NCBI GenBank assembly: GCA_946902875.1
Contig: OX336340.1
Coordinates: forward strand, 7,523,739 to 7,587,738
DNA from: Nematopogon swammerdamellus
Lineage: Eukaryota; Arthropoda; Insecta; Lepidoptera; Adelidae
DNA length: 64,000 nucleotides
Direction of reading: 5' to 3'
Shown here piece after piece: positions 32,270-44,054 of the stretch (positions are counted from its first letter, which is position 1; every line of letters begins with the position of its first letter). A program made the position numbers and the translations under genes. The notes beneath the pieces were generated by a model. The model was given only the letters and a program-made list of their open reading frames with translations, ran no database searches and had not been told where the DNA came from.

Positions 32270-33730
32270 CAACTGAATCCGATATTCGTTTTGTCGTATA
32301 TGTAATTTGTTGGCTCAGTGGTTTAAGAGTGTAAGTTTTTTATTTTTTCGATCTCGACCATGGGTTCGTGTCCCTTTTGTCAAAATTTGTTTTGTTTTTT
32401 TTTTAAGCAATATTAGGGTGTTAAAATTAGGTTAGGTTAGGTTAGGTAAATAATAATGATACCTTTTCCACGTAGCTAGTATCGACTGAAAGTGCTTATA
32501 AATTAATGCCTATGTCCTCGTTGCGTGTCGACATACCGAGTCGAGTGTGGTATGGTAGCCCTCCATGTCCAAATTCTTGTACAATGATGTAACCGCAACA
32601 AAAGAAAACAAATGTAAAAATTTCTCATAAAAGTGAATGTAATGTTCTTTTGGGAAATAAATATTCTGAACTGAAAATTAGGTTACGGTTATTTTTTTTT
32701 ATAACCACCTAAGAAAGCTTTATTTTCGGAAAGACAAACGTAACAAAAACGACATGTGCCGCCTCAGCATTAGGTTAGGGTTAATATAAAGAAGTATCTT
32801 CTCTATACTAACCCTGGTTTTTTTAAACCACCAAAAACATCACGAATACATACCACACAACATGACTCATCATACCACACATTCCTCCTTCGAGCCGAAG
32901 TTTGCCGAAAGGAGCTAAAGGAGTAGGTTGCAGGATCGAGCAGGTCTTTCAGGTGGCGGACCGGCTTGCTAGTCTTTGGCCACGGACTAACTAGGCGTTC
33001 GACACCTAAAAGACATTTCGGCTCCTTTTCGGCTCCTTTCGTGAACACTCGGCTCGAAACGAAACGTAACAAAAACGACATGCACCGCCTCAACATTAGG
33101 TTAGGGTTAATATAGAGAAGATGCGTGGCGTAGCGACGCATCTTCTTTATATTAACCCTGGTTATTTTTTTTTAAACCACCAAAACATCACTCATACCTC
33201 ACTTTCCTTCGAGCCGAAGTCTGCCGAAAGACGAGTGGATCAGTATCAATTCTGATTACTCTCAATGACAGTTGTCCTCCTAAGAAATTTTTATATTCGG
33301 AAATATTCGGAAATATACAAACTGTTTTGGTGGTTAAAAAAAAAATAACCAGGGTTAATATAAAGAAGGTTTCGGTTTCGGCTCTATGATGTCACAGCTG
33401 TGAGCGAGAGTAATCAGAATTGATCTGATTTCACTGTGAGCGAGAGTAATCAATTCTGATTACTCTCGCTCACAGCTGTGACGTCATAGAGCCGAAACCG
33501 AATCAAGGGAATTCGATATTCGTTTGTTCGTTTAAGTGAGTTCGTGGCTCAGGGGTGGGGGTTACGGTGTTAAATTGTTTTAGAGTGTTTAGTTTTTTTT
33601 ATAACCACCTAAGAATTATTTTCGGAAATACAAACTTGTAACAAAAACGACATGCACCGCCTCAACATTAAGTTAGCGTACGCGACGCATCTTCTTTATA
33701 TTAACCCTGGTTATTTTTTTTTAAACCACC
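32270..33730. repeat. Cluster of nested inverted repeats (ATAACCACCTAA / AACCAGGGTTAATATAAAGA family)
   Basis: The motif GGTTAATATAAAGAAG or its complement CTTCTTTATATTAACC occurs at least four times in both orientations (about 32778, 33142, 33354, 33690). TTTTAAACCACCAAAACA or its complement lies beside it each time. ACGACATGCACCGCCTCAAC occurs at about 33075 and 33648, with a variant at 32751. ATAACCACCTAAGAA occurs at about 32700 and 33601. The head GATCTCGACCATGGGTTCG at 32350 carries a B box as at 10285. The cluster looks like repeated self-insertion of one inverted-repeat family. No genes seen. Confidence 0.7.
33371..33502. repeat. Long near-perfect palindrome
   Basis: The left arm 33371-33422 starts TTCGGTTTCGGCTCTATGAT; the right arm 33451-33502 ends GTCATAGAGCCGAAACCGAA. 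The 52-base arms differ at one position that I can see. The spacer holds an extra direct copy of TGAGCGAGAGTAATCA. Confidence 0.9.
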
Positions 33731-34738
33731 AAAACAGTTTGTATATTTCCAAATAAAAATTTCTTAGGAGGACAACTGTCAGTGAGAGTAGTCAGAATTG
33801 ATCCCGATCCACTCGTGCCGAAAGGAGCTAAAGCAGCCAGGAAGTCTTTCAGGTGGCGCACCGCTACGTCCAAAGAGAATACCACTAGGCACAGTGGAAC
33901 TCTCACACAGGAACTCTAAAAATGTGGTAAAATATGTATGATTTGAAATAGGTACAGGAGAATTTTTTAGGAGGATGAACATTTTCTTGGAAATTTTTAG
34001 TAGATTTTGGAAGTCAAGAAATTCAAAATTTGAGTTGGCAACACTGCAAACCATATAGGTAGTAAATTTCAGATCAGAGAAAAAAAAATAAGAGAAAAAA
34101 AAAAAGAGTAAATCGAGTAAATTTTGCGGGGGAGGCAGGCTGAGCAGAGAGAGGACGACAGGTTGGGCTGGAGGCAGAGAAACTTTACACGGTTGTGGCC
34201 CCATAGAACCGTTCGTTTAATTTGGTTCACTTCGACCCAGCATTATTGTAATACCATCCTACCTGTTTTGTTAGTTGCAGTTTAACCCTTCGGCCCGAGG
34301 GGTTTACCACTCTGTAATACTGTGTACGATTTCCTTGTAATCCGAATAAATCCGTCGTAATACAGGCAAAATTTCAAAATACAATGTAATATAATGAAAT
34401 CCTTCGAAAACCTATGTAATACTTTGAAATCTTATAAAAATCCTTAATATTGTAGTATTTTCAATGAAATAATCTCTCTGATAATCTGTACTTTTACAAA
34501 TACTACATATTCCACATAATACTACGAAATCCTCTGTAGTCTGTCTGTAGTACAGAAATCCTTTTAATCCTTTGTAATTCTTTGTAATACGCTATAATAC
34601 TAATAAGTTGTTTAAATTCCTCTGTACTTTTTTCTAATTTGCTTGCAGTGTTCATTCGTAGATTACCTCGGTAGTACTGTGAATTATTAGAGTGAAAGTC
34701 AAAGTCAACGAATATTCCTCGGAATATTAACAGTAAAT

Positions 34739-36591
34739 AAAAGATAGGAGACTTCCTTACGACGAAATTAAAATATTATTTTTGTTCCTGGGTACGAAAA
34801 TAATATTCATGGTGTTTTAATTTTGCGATTAAAAAAAAGTGCCTGCCATTTTGAACTTTTTAGTTACTGGACCGATTGCTTTCAAAATCGATATCTGGGT
34901 GACTGTGTGGGCTCTGAATACGAATCCGTTGTCAAAATAAAAAAAAGTGGCCGCCATTTTGAACTTTTTAGTTACTGGACCGATTGCTTTCAAAATCGAT
35001 ATCTGGGCGTCTGTGTGGACTCTGAATACGAATCTGTAGTCAAAATAAAAAAAGTGGCCGCCATTTTGAACTTTTTAGTTACTGGACCGATTGCTTTCAA
35101 AATCGATATCTGGGCGTCTGTGTGGACTCTGAATACGAATCTGTAGTCAAAATTTAAAAAAAGTGGCCGCCATTTTGAACTTTTTAGTTACTGGACCGAT
35201 TGCTTTCAAAATCGATATCTGGGCGTCTGTGTGGACTCTGAATACGAATCCGTAGTCAAAATAAAAAAAAGTGGCCGCCATTTTTAACTTTTTAGTTACT
35301 GGACCGATTGCTTTCGAAATCGATATCTGGGCATCTGTGTGGACTCTGAATACGAATCTGTAGTCAAAATTTAAAAAAAGTGGCCGCCATTTTGAACTTT
35401 TTAGTTACTGGACTGATTGCTTTCAAAATCGATATCTGGGTGTATGTGTGAGCTCTGAATACGAATCCGTTGTCAAAATGTAAAAAAATTGGCCGCCATT
35501 TTGAACTTTTTAGTTACTGGACCGATTGCTTTCAAAATCGATATCTGGGTGTCTATGTAGGCTCTTAATACGAATCCGTTGTCAAAATTTAAAAAAGTGA
35601 CCGCCATTTTGAACTTTTTGGTTACTGGACCGATTGCTTTCAAAATCGATATCTGGGTGTCTGTGTGGATTCTGAATACGAATCTGTTGTCAAAATTTTA
35701 AAAAAGGGACCGCCATTTTGTACTTTTAGTTACTGGACCGATTGTTTTCGAAATAGATATCTGGGTGTCTGTGTGGGCACTGAATACGAATCTGTAGTCA
35801 AATTTTAAAAAAGGGACCGCCATTTTGATCTTTTTAGTTACCGGACCGATTGCTTTCAAAATCGATATCATATTTTTTTAATGTTCACTACATATTGCTA
35901 TTACAGGATATCGTTTTTGAAATTAATCGGTCCAGTAACTAATAAGTTCAAAATGGCGGCCACTTTTTTTAAATTTTGACAACGGATTCGTATTTAGAGC
36001 CCACACAGACACTCAGATATCGATTTTGAAAGCAATCGGTCCAGTAACTAAAAAGTTCAAAATGGCGGTCACTTTTTTTAAAATTTGACTACAGATTCGT
36101 ATTCAGAGCCCACACAGACACCCAGATATCGATTTTGAAAGCAATCGGTCCAGTAACTAAAAATATCAAAATGGCGGTCCCTTTTTTAAAATTTGACTAC
36201 AGATTCGTATTCAGTGCCCACACAGACACCCAGATATCTATTTCGAAAACAATCGGTCCAGTAACTAAAAAGTTCAAAATGGCGGCCACTTTTTTTAAAT
36301 TCTGACAACGGATTCGTATTCAGAGCCCACACAGACACCCAGATATCGATTTTGAAAGCAATCGGTCCAGTAACTAAAAAGTACAAATAGCGGCCACTTT
36401 TTTTAAATTTTGACAACGGATTCGTATTCAGAGCCCAAACAGACACCCAGATATCGATTTTGAAAGCAATTGGTCCAGTAACTAAAAAGTTCGAAATGGC
36501 GGCCACTTTTTTTAAATCGCGAAATTAAAACACCATGAACATTATCAAACCGGAAAAAAAGATTGTCGTAAGGAAGTCTCCAATCTTTTAC
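34739..36591. mobile_element. Inner foldback: 10 direct plus 6 inverted copies of a 108-base unit
   Basis: Units are marked by GCCGCCATTTTGAACTTTTT and CGATTGCTTTCAAAATCGAT. Ten copies, about 108 bases apart, run rightward from 34842 to about 35870. Six inverted copies run from about 35895 to 36520. The outer ends are themselves inverted: GGAGACTTCCTTACGAC and CATGGTGTTTTAATTTTGCG at the left, GCGAAATTAAAACACCATG and GTCGTAAGGAAGTCTCC at the right. The open frames across it are only the repeat read through. Confidence 0.92.
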
Positions 36592-37084
36592 TCTGTTCCT
36601 CGAAGTTTAGGTAAATAAGCCCTACTTATTCCTATCACTGATTATATTAGTACAACTTTACAAAAATATTAAAACAACAGTCTGGTTGAATTTTTCAATA
36701 TTTTTTTTGCATTCAAACAATAATATTCGTTCAGTATAAACTATTTGAAATAATATTACAAATAACAATTTTAAAATTCGCAAATATACCGCACCATCAT
36801 CGTCCGTCAGACATCCATTCCTAGTGATCCCGTCAAGCAAGGCTTCCGATTGGTCGGACGGTCGGCTCTTATTACCCGAGCCAAGCCAGCGATAACAAAC
36901 CTTTCGCTCGCCTTGCTCGCTCTGTCTCTCTCCATAACGCGGGGCGCGTTATGGGTAACGGAGATAGACAAGTCACGTCATAAAAGATTAAATTGCGATT
37001 TCGATTTTCGTAGTAGTAGGGATTTTTGGCTAGCCGTGCTCCGATACAAACGCAGGAGCATTACGTCTCCCGTAGGTATGCTCG

Positions 37085-37460
37085 GTGGCGAGGCCGAAGG
37101 CCGAGTTGCGTTCAGAAAGAAGTTAAACCTTTTTGAAGAAAGTAAGTAACTAAGGCGAGGCCGAAGTCCGAGCCACGTTCAGAAAAATAATAAACCATCT
37201 CGAAGAAAGTAAGTAACTAAGGGCGAGGCCGAAGGCCGAGCTCCTATCAGGTAAACGATATTTCACGAAGAAAGAAAAGACACTAAATGCTGACGCGAAG
37301 GCGGAGCTGCGTATAGCTAAACCATATACTTTCTCGAACAAATGAACTAAGAATGATGCCGAAGGCTGAACAACAACTTTCAGGTAAACAATAAAGCGTC
37401 TCGAAGAAAGTAAGTGACTAAGGGCGAAACCAAAGGCCGAGCTTCGTTCGCGTAAACGAT
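37085..37460. repeat. Tandem array, about 66-base unit, six diverged copies
   Basis: The unit is marked by GCGAGGCCGAAGGCCGAG and CTCGAAGAAAGTAAGTAACT. Copies start near 37087, 37153, 37222, 37290, 37355 and 37421 with clear divergence. It lies between the inner and right outer foldback arms. Confidence 0.8.
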
Positions 37461-37724
37461 ATTATATATTCTAAAGCAAGTCATTATATTACTCGTATTA
37501 ATATATATAGCAGTAAACGCTGCAGCGTTTCTACGTAAAATAAAAAGATGTTCACTGTTCTATGTTGAGTGGTTCAAAATTATAAGCTTGTGTGTGGCAC
37601 ATGGACGGACGGACAACGGAGTGATACCATAAAATTGTATGGTTATATGTTAGTACTAAGCACGTACTTGCTTTATAATATATTTTTAATTAGAAAAATG
37701 CAAATCGAAAATCATTGGAAAAAA

Positions 37725-37800
37725 TACATCCCGACCAGGATTCGAACGGTCTCTGGCTTGAGCTGCCAACGCGATAACCAACTACGCAACCGGGCCGTGA
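37725..37800 (-). other. tRNA-like sequence (degenerate)
   Basis: The minus strand reads GGCCCGGTTGCGTAGTTGG (A-box-like) and GTTCGAATCCTGG (B box), and the flanks pair partly as an acceptor stem (CCCG with CGGG). An anticodon-like stem TTGGC/GCCAG is present, but its loop lacks the usual U33 and the T-stem does not pair. It is probably a tRNA-derived repeat or pseudogene. Confidence 0.45.
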
Positions 37801-38035
37801 CGTATTATCTCCAAATTTTCGATCTTATTGCACCTTCATGCATAATGTCGCATAATTTTTGCGAAGAGTTAACTTGCACGGTTCCATATTGAACCTTATG
37901 CTGTCGTCACCAAAGTCGTATTTGGCATCAGACACTAGAAGTTGACTTGAGGTTTTTAGTAATATTTTATGTTTATATGTTAGTAGTAGTACTAAGCAGT
38001 AAGCACGTACTCGCTTTATATATTTTTTTTAAATT

Positions 38036-38119
38036 AGAAAAATGCAAATCGAAAATCATTGGAAAAAATATCCTGGTCGGGATGTATTTTTTCCAATGAT
38101 TTTCGATTTGCATTTTTCT
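38036..38119. repeat. Palindromic duplication of 37689-37740
   Basis: The left arm AGAAAAATGCAAATCGAAAA (38036 onward) and the right arm ending TTTTCGATTTGCATTTTTCT are 35-base inverted repeats around TCCTGGTCGGGATG. The left arm also matches 37689-37725 directly, and the centre matches the tRNA-like 3' end at 37728-37740. Confidence 0.85.
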
Positions 38120-38659
38120 GATACCATAAAAGTTTAGCTTTCCCTTTTTGGTACGAAACTCAATAATATGTGTTGTCTCGCCTCGTCTGAGGTCAAGTCA
38201 AATACAAAAAAAAAATACATGAAATCTAAAGATATCCTAACTTGCTGAAAATATAGCGTAATATAATGTAATATATCGTATTTTACATTACTAGCAAATA
38301 ATATTGTGTAATACATGAATACTACAATATTACTAGATATCTATTTATTATTTTAGTACACTTGTAATAACATGTAATCCACTATATTCCAGTGTAATCA
38401 TCTGTATTCCACTTTGTAGTACATTTAATACTATGTAGTACAGGAATAATACAATACATTTTAAACAACTATGAATTATTCTTTAATATTTGTAGTACAC
38501 TTGTAATCCATTGTAATCCAAGTTCACCGACAACCTGTGTACAATTTATTTCGGAGTGGCTAACCCCTCGCTTCGGCCATAGCTCGGAGATGGCCATGCC
38601 ATGAGTAAAACCGTTAAATTTTCTAATAATAGCTTACAACGTCTGTAGCTGTACTGTGT

Positions 38660-38785
38660 GTATAGGGCCGGTACTTAAAAAGAATAGCCCCACTGCGTCT
38701 CTCCCCGTGCATGTCGTAAAAGGCAACTGAGGGATATGGACGAGATACCTTGCTAAAGGGCGATAGCCTAGCGACCTCTCACCTT
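38660..38785. repeat. Dispersed repeat family C, copy 2
   Basis: GGGCCGGTACTTAAAAAGAA, GTGCATGTCGTAAAAGGCAA and CTTGGCACGGTCCTTCC. Opposite orientation to 52725-52900 and 4800-4965. Confidence 0.65.
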
Positions 38786-38984
38786 GGCACGGTCCTTCCA
38801 TCGAGTCATGCAGCGGTGGGTATTCATGCCTTACTTACTTGTTGCAGTGCTGCTTGATACTTGCTCGTAGTTAACTTGTCCGAATACTTTGCTAAACGTG
38901 GTGGTCGGTGTTGTGCTGTAATTTACAAGAGTTCTTCTTACCCTGATTGTCGGGACACAGCGTGTGGTATGTATGTATGTATGT

Positions 38985-39368
38985 ACGTCGGTAGCTCTGT
39001 GGTGCGGTGGGTCGACTGTCGGGCGGATCATACGCACACCTGGGCGCGGTCAGTGGATGGGTGGGTGACCACTCCACGGTCGGAGGTTGACCATGGTTCG
39101 GATTCCACGTAAAACTGTAGGGCCCTTCCCTTCTTACCATACTAGGTGGTAGGGTTTAACCCGCCCGGGTTGGTACCACCGCACTGAATTAAATGTCGGT
39201 TGAAACGGCTATTTAAACAGTTCGTGTTTTCCGTCTTCAGTGTAGCCGGCACAACCGAAGGGAATCACTGACATGGCACCTAGTTCACCAAGGTGTTATG
39301 GGCGGACATCACGTATGTAGTAGGTAAGGGAGTTAGCCAACCGTGTCAGTTTCCATAAAAAAAAAACT
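38985..39368 (+). repeat. SINE-like family A, full-length diverged copy
   Basis: Head GGTAGCTCTGTGGTGCGG, 5S-like GCGCGGTCAGTGGATGGGTG then GGTGACC, B box GGTTCGGATTCC, body to a poly-A at 39357-39368. About 50 bases before the head (CTTACCCTGATTGTCGGGAC) also occur before the head of the reverse copy at 40064-40140, so the family may extend further 5'. Confidence 0.8.
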
Positions 39369-39467
39369 ACGGTACCTACCTACGTAATATTTGAGTACAA
39401 TATTTGAGTTCAAACAGCGATTAAAATAAATAAACTTTAATTCTATAAAGTCTACAATATTTTTTTA

Positions 39468-39705
39468 ATGTAATCCGGTATGGTTGGCTGAGTCGGAGAG
39501 GCCAAAGCACATGCTCCGACCAGCCAATATCACCTCCCAGAAAGAAGGTAGGTGCCATGCCGAAGACTTCCTTGGATTGCTGGCTATACTGGACTAGAGG
39601 AGAACACATCCAAGGCTGCTATGCGGCCATATTACATCTAGTACGGTGGTACCAACCCAGTCGGCTGCAATTTGAGCCTACCACCTAGTAAGCGGCAAGG
39701 GAAAT
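39468..39705 (-). repeat. SINE-like family B, reverse copy
   Basis: The reverse complement of 2050-2312: GTAATCCGGTATGGTTGGC at the 3' end through CCAATATCACCTCCCAGAAA to TACCACCTAGTAAG. It inserted between two family A copies. Confidence 0.8.
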
Positions 39706-39744
39706 ATATAATTGGTGTTTGGCTTACCATGGTTGGAATTCGCG

Positions 39745-39989
39745 ATCACGACCTTACTAGGTGGTAGGGTTCAACCCGGCCGGGTTGATACCACCGCACT
39801 GAATGAAACGTCGGTCGAAACGGCTATATAAATAGTTTGTGTTTTCCGTCCAGTTCAGTGAAGCCGGCACGACCGAAGGGAAGCACTGACATGGCACCTA
39901 GTTCACCCCTCGGTTCACCCGGTGTTATGGGCTGACATCACGGACGTTGTAGGTGATGTAGTCAACCGTGTCAGTTCCATAAAAAAAAA
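39745..39989 (+). repeat. SINE-like family A, 5'-truncated copy
   Basis: From ACTAGGTGGTAGGGTTCAAC to a poly-A at 39980-39990. It carries a short internal duplication (AGTTCACCCCTCGGTTCACC). Confidence 0.8.
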
Positions 39990-39991
39990 AA

Positions 39992-40254
39992 CTATGGCCG
40001 ACGTTTCGGACTGGCGCGTGCAGTCCATCTTCAGGGCGAGTTCCTGATGTGCCTGAGTGGAGCGGTCACCCATCCAACCACTGACCGCGCCCAGGTTTGC
40101 TTATGATCCGACCGACAGTCGCACCACTGAGCTACCGACGTACATACCACACGCTGTATCCCGACAATCAGGGTAAGCAGAGTAATCGGTGTTGTATTTA
40201 AGGCACTCGCCCTGAAGATGGACTGCACGGGCCAGTCCGAAACGTCGGCCATAG
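39992..40254. repeat. Inverted repeat flanking a reversed SINE A head
   Basis: The arms 39992-40041 (CTATGGCCGACGTTTCGGAC...) and 40204-40254 (...GTCCGAAACGTCGGCCATAG) are about 50 bases each. The spacer holds a reversed SINE A head (A box and 5S-like segment, about 40064-40140) without body or tail. Confidence 0.8.
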
Positions 40255-40359
40255 TGACCGCCGGGAATTCCAACCATGGTAAGCCAAAACATATCCACGG
40301 TAGACTAAAACTAGGTACCTACTTGTTTATAATGAAAATATAGTCTAGTAAGTAAAATA

Positions 40360-40540
40360 TTTCGTTCAACTCAGCCGACTCCGCCACAGTGCCCAATAGG
40401 CTGGCAGCGTTGCCTCTTTGAATGGCTAGCCCTATTCGCATGAAAGAAGGAAGCTTATCGATAAGGAGCTTTCCTAGGTCTTTTCCGAAGGTCCTGGCGT
40501 CGGGTGACCACACGCCAAGTGTTTCCGCAGCAAAGGCCAG
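40360..40540 (-). pseudogene. LINE-derived ORF fragment
   Basis: The minus strand reads AAETLGVWSPDARTFGKDLG then KLLIDKLPSFMRIGLAIQRG and NAASLLGT. This ETLGVWSP...GLAIQRGNAASLLGT text is the tail of a retroelement protein common in lepidopteran genomes. It is truncated at both ends. Confidence 0.6.
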
Positions 40541-43500
40541 GGCGATTTATTGTATTTATTAAATTAATATATGTAGGCACACACGCATGCATAGATTTGT
40601 CAAATTTAATACGAGATGAGCTGAGTTGAATGAGTTGTGGATCGAAGTTTGTGGAGCTTCATCAAAAAGTACTTTTTACAGAGCGCGCCACATTCGCCAA
40701 CTCATCTGCTGCTAAATTATCTGCTGGCATCAATGGACTGAGTCCATTAGGTACCTACGGCAGATACCTGCCAAAATTAGGTGCCATATCAGTACTTCCC
40801 TGTGGTATTTATAGCTAAACTGAAACTGAACAGAAAACTTGTGGATAGTAATATCTACATACTGACTTTCATTTAGTGCAGGTGCTGCATTCAAATAAAA
40901 CCAATTAATATTTCATATTTTTTTATTCTAGATATACATTAATATTCTTTCTTCAACTCAAATATTAATTTAAACTATTACAGGCTATCTGTTTTGTTAC
41001 TTTTAACATAAATAATAATTCATGCAAATGACCAGCATTGCATAGAACTTGGTATAAGTAATAATTTTCTCTATTTTCTTCCAATTTTAACATTAATGCT
41101 CATTATTGATAATGTTTAACTGTTACGTACATACATACACAGAAAGTTTGGCGAGATGAATGCGGTTAAGTGTTACAACAGACAGTTACGTACAATCAAC
41201 TGTGTCACAGTTATTTATTATAATGTACCTACATTCAGTCGTTAAGTTCGAAAGATAAATGAACGTCCAAACCATACTTTCATAAAAATGTACGCAAACT
41301 ACTTAGGACAGGGCGTAAGTTGTACACAGATCTACTGTAGCACTATTAATATCCTTAATAATATTATTAAATGTCAACACACATCACTATGTGTCTATAC
41401 AAGAGCATCACACGAGGTGATCACTATCTTACGTAAGCGTACGTTTCTTTGTGTTTGGTACATAGGTAGTTACGATACACTATCAGTTGGGTGTCTATGT
41501 AGAAGGACCTCTATCTACTATGCGTAGCTCGGTAACTTGCGCAAACGTACCGAGACGACACGGTGTGCATTTTGGACCATCGTTTCCATTTTTTATTTAA
41601 TCGAATTTTAAAATGGATGATGAGAGTAAACGGGGGCTCGCTTCACGCTGCCGCCGTCACCGTTCCCTTGAGGGAGATGTTCCAATCATTTTTAAAGCAA
41701 ATCACTAAATCAAATGAATAACTACTCACAAAATAATATCCCGTGTGAAAAATGTGCCAAACGGAATTATTACATTGCCTTGACTTATTGTTAATTAACA
41801 CCGTTTTTGCACAGAAATCAATTTGAAGTGAACATGTTTTCACGAATTTCGAGAAAACGCAAAATTTTTCTGACACAACTATTTCGCTACAATTTATTAA
41901 TGCGAGTTAAATTAGTTGAAACCACTTGTCGCCAGGACGAGCCTAACTAAAATTATTTTTACACAAACACGAAACTACGAATAACATAAAGTGAAGTGGT
42001 AGGTAGGTAGGTAGTAGAGCAGCTATTGAGAGATGTTGTTATACAAATACTGATTATTTATTATCTACGCATATCATTAAATAAATGGCATATCTAGTAA
42101 CACTTTTAGAATACCAAAAATGGCTTAATTTTCTATTCACTGAAAATGATTATTTCTGTGAAATGAGTATCAATAATACAATTCGATCTTCTTAATGAAG
42201 CAATGTTGAAAGTGTTCCAGCTTTATGTTGGTTTTGGACAATGAATGCGGTCGAGCGAGACCTACTTAAAATATATTAAACACATAAAAAGAGGATTTTG
42301 TCATGTTAACTTTAACATAATTAATTTGTTTGCGTAAAACAAATTGAATTTAAATTCTATAGCAATTCCAAGCACAGAAAAAATTAAACCTATCACAAAA
42401 TGAAAATGACAACAATGAAACACATGACAACTTGATGGGAATAAATAATAATAATAAGGCATGTTTGGTTATTTAGTTAAGTTAGAAAGAAAACGAAAAC
42501 TCAAACCCTCTAAACAAATTTCACTTTCATTCATTTCAGATCTAGGATTGAATCTATCAGGTCAGTGTACTAACTCTGTGACTTTAGGTTTGTATGTACA
42601 TACTGACATTATATTACCTACATTATTATATTGCAACACCCGGCCCAAGCTGTCCAATAACGGTGGCTTTATTCTCGTAGCGAATCCAGAATCTGAACTG
42701 AATATGTAAACCGAACAATATAACACAGCTGTTAGTGATAAAAACAAATACAATGTTACTGTATTATTCATAGAAAATATCTTAAAAAGCCAGTTAGTAA
42801 CTGATTTGTAAGACAGAAAATTAATATCTGCGTATCTCGTGCATACTCATTTAAAATAAATACGCACTATAGTAAAGACACTTTAAAGATAAAAAAGTTG
42901 CCATAATATTGCAGCTGTAAGGATAACCTATATATAACATTAACTAACAATAAGCTAAAGTAAACGAAACAACACAAAGAATTTAGTAACATTTTCGTCT
43001 TTACAAGACGGTGAAGGATCGCCAGCGACCCAAATCTTCCGTGAGGTGTTCATTGGTTACTCGTATGTCAACCTATATAAAATCATTAACTACAACATTC
43101 GAACATAATACGGTCGGTATCAATACCTAACTAACTGTTACAAGGTTTACTCACCCAAAATATAAAGTAATTCTTTGAAAAAATATACATACTTACTATG
43201 ACTTGAAAATATACTTCCTTTCAATATTTTATGCTTTAAAATTTATATATTTAAATATGTATTTGACGAATTATAAGCGTCAACGATTAATTTGGTGAGA
43301 ACCATCACTATCGCAAACCCGTATCAAACATGAGAAATATGGATGATGATATGACCATATAAATTACCCTTTCATACCAATTAATAAGCGTTTTCAATGA
43401 CCTAATATTGTCGTTTCCACTACAACATTTCGTAGAAGCGACAATCAAAATGTACAACTAGGTTCAATTTGTACGAAACCAAAAACATAGTATGAGGAGT

Positions 43501-44054
43501 TGTGCGAGCGAGCACGCACTACCTCCACACTGAACACTGAACCGAAACTTCCACATCTTTGGTTAAAACAATTATGATAATACTAGAAAACACTAAAGTG
43601 AACAAAGTGTACAATCATTGGAGGGATAAATTCTTACTCTTTATGTATGTAAATCTAAACAACATTGCAATAATAATCACTTATATGTAAACGTTTCGAA
43701 ATGACTCGACAGGTCCGCGGTCCTCTTCATTTCTACGTAGTAAGCGTCAACAAATGTTAAAATCACATTTCCTTATTATTCAATAGGAGCATTTCTAACA
43801 AGTATTCATTTAACCTTTCCACGATATAATACAAATGGTTCTGTGGTGCAACAGTCCAGTTCACGTCCAGTGCCTGCGCTGGCAGACGCGCTGGCTGCCA
43901 GCTCTGTGTCGCCGCGTACCTCCCCAGCTCGCTCCCCGCTCCCGCCACCGCTCGCGCGGCCGCGCCGGCCGGGAGCCCGAGCGCTCTACTGCCACAGCTT
44001 CCACCACACCTGCATCCGCTCGGAAAGTTTCTTGTAGATTCCCAGTAGTTTCCG
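40541..44054. other. AT-rich region downstream of PDE4; probable 3' UTR at right end
   Basis: No conserved exon recognised. The right end must hold the PDE4 3' UTR; the poly-A site cannot be fixed because many AATAAA-like words occur. A short ORF at 41613 (MDDESKRGLASRC...) and the ORF at 42461-42709 have no recognisable family. GC content rises only at 43860-44050, beside the PDE4 last exon. Confidence 0.4.

Larger units (their letters stand above)
34275..38600. mobile_element. Very large foldback structure, outer arms
   Basis: The left boundary carries CGAGGGGTTTACCACTC (about 34299); the right boundary carries the inverted GAGTGGCTAACCCCTCG (about 38553). Inside each lies a long array of loosely repeated TGTAATCC/TGTAGTAC words: about 34310-34640 on the left, about 38250-38525 on the right. 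The 4.3 kb between contains an inner foldback, a 66-base tandem array and a palindromic duplication. Layered inverted arms of tandem repeats resemble Foldback/Galileo-type DNA transposons, but no transposase was seen. Confidence 0.6.

Noticed and set aside
34823..36506. ORFs of 106-107 codons reading NFLVTGPIAFKID repeatedly
   Set aside because: They are the 108-base tandem repeat read through in a multiple-of-three period, not a protein family.
41613..41708. MDDESKRGLASRC... as a first exon
   Set aside because: 32 codons to a stop, no convincing donor and no recognised protein.
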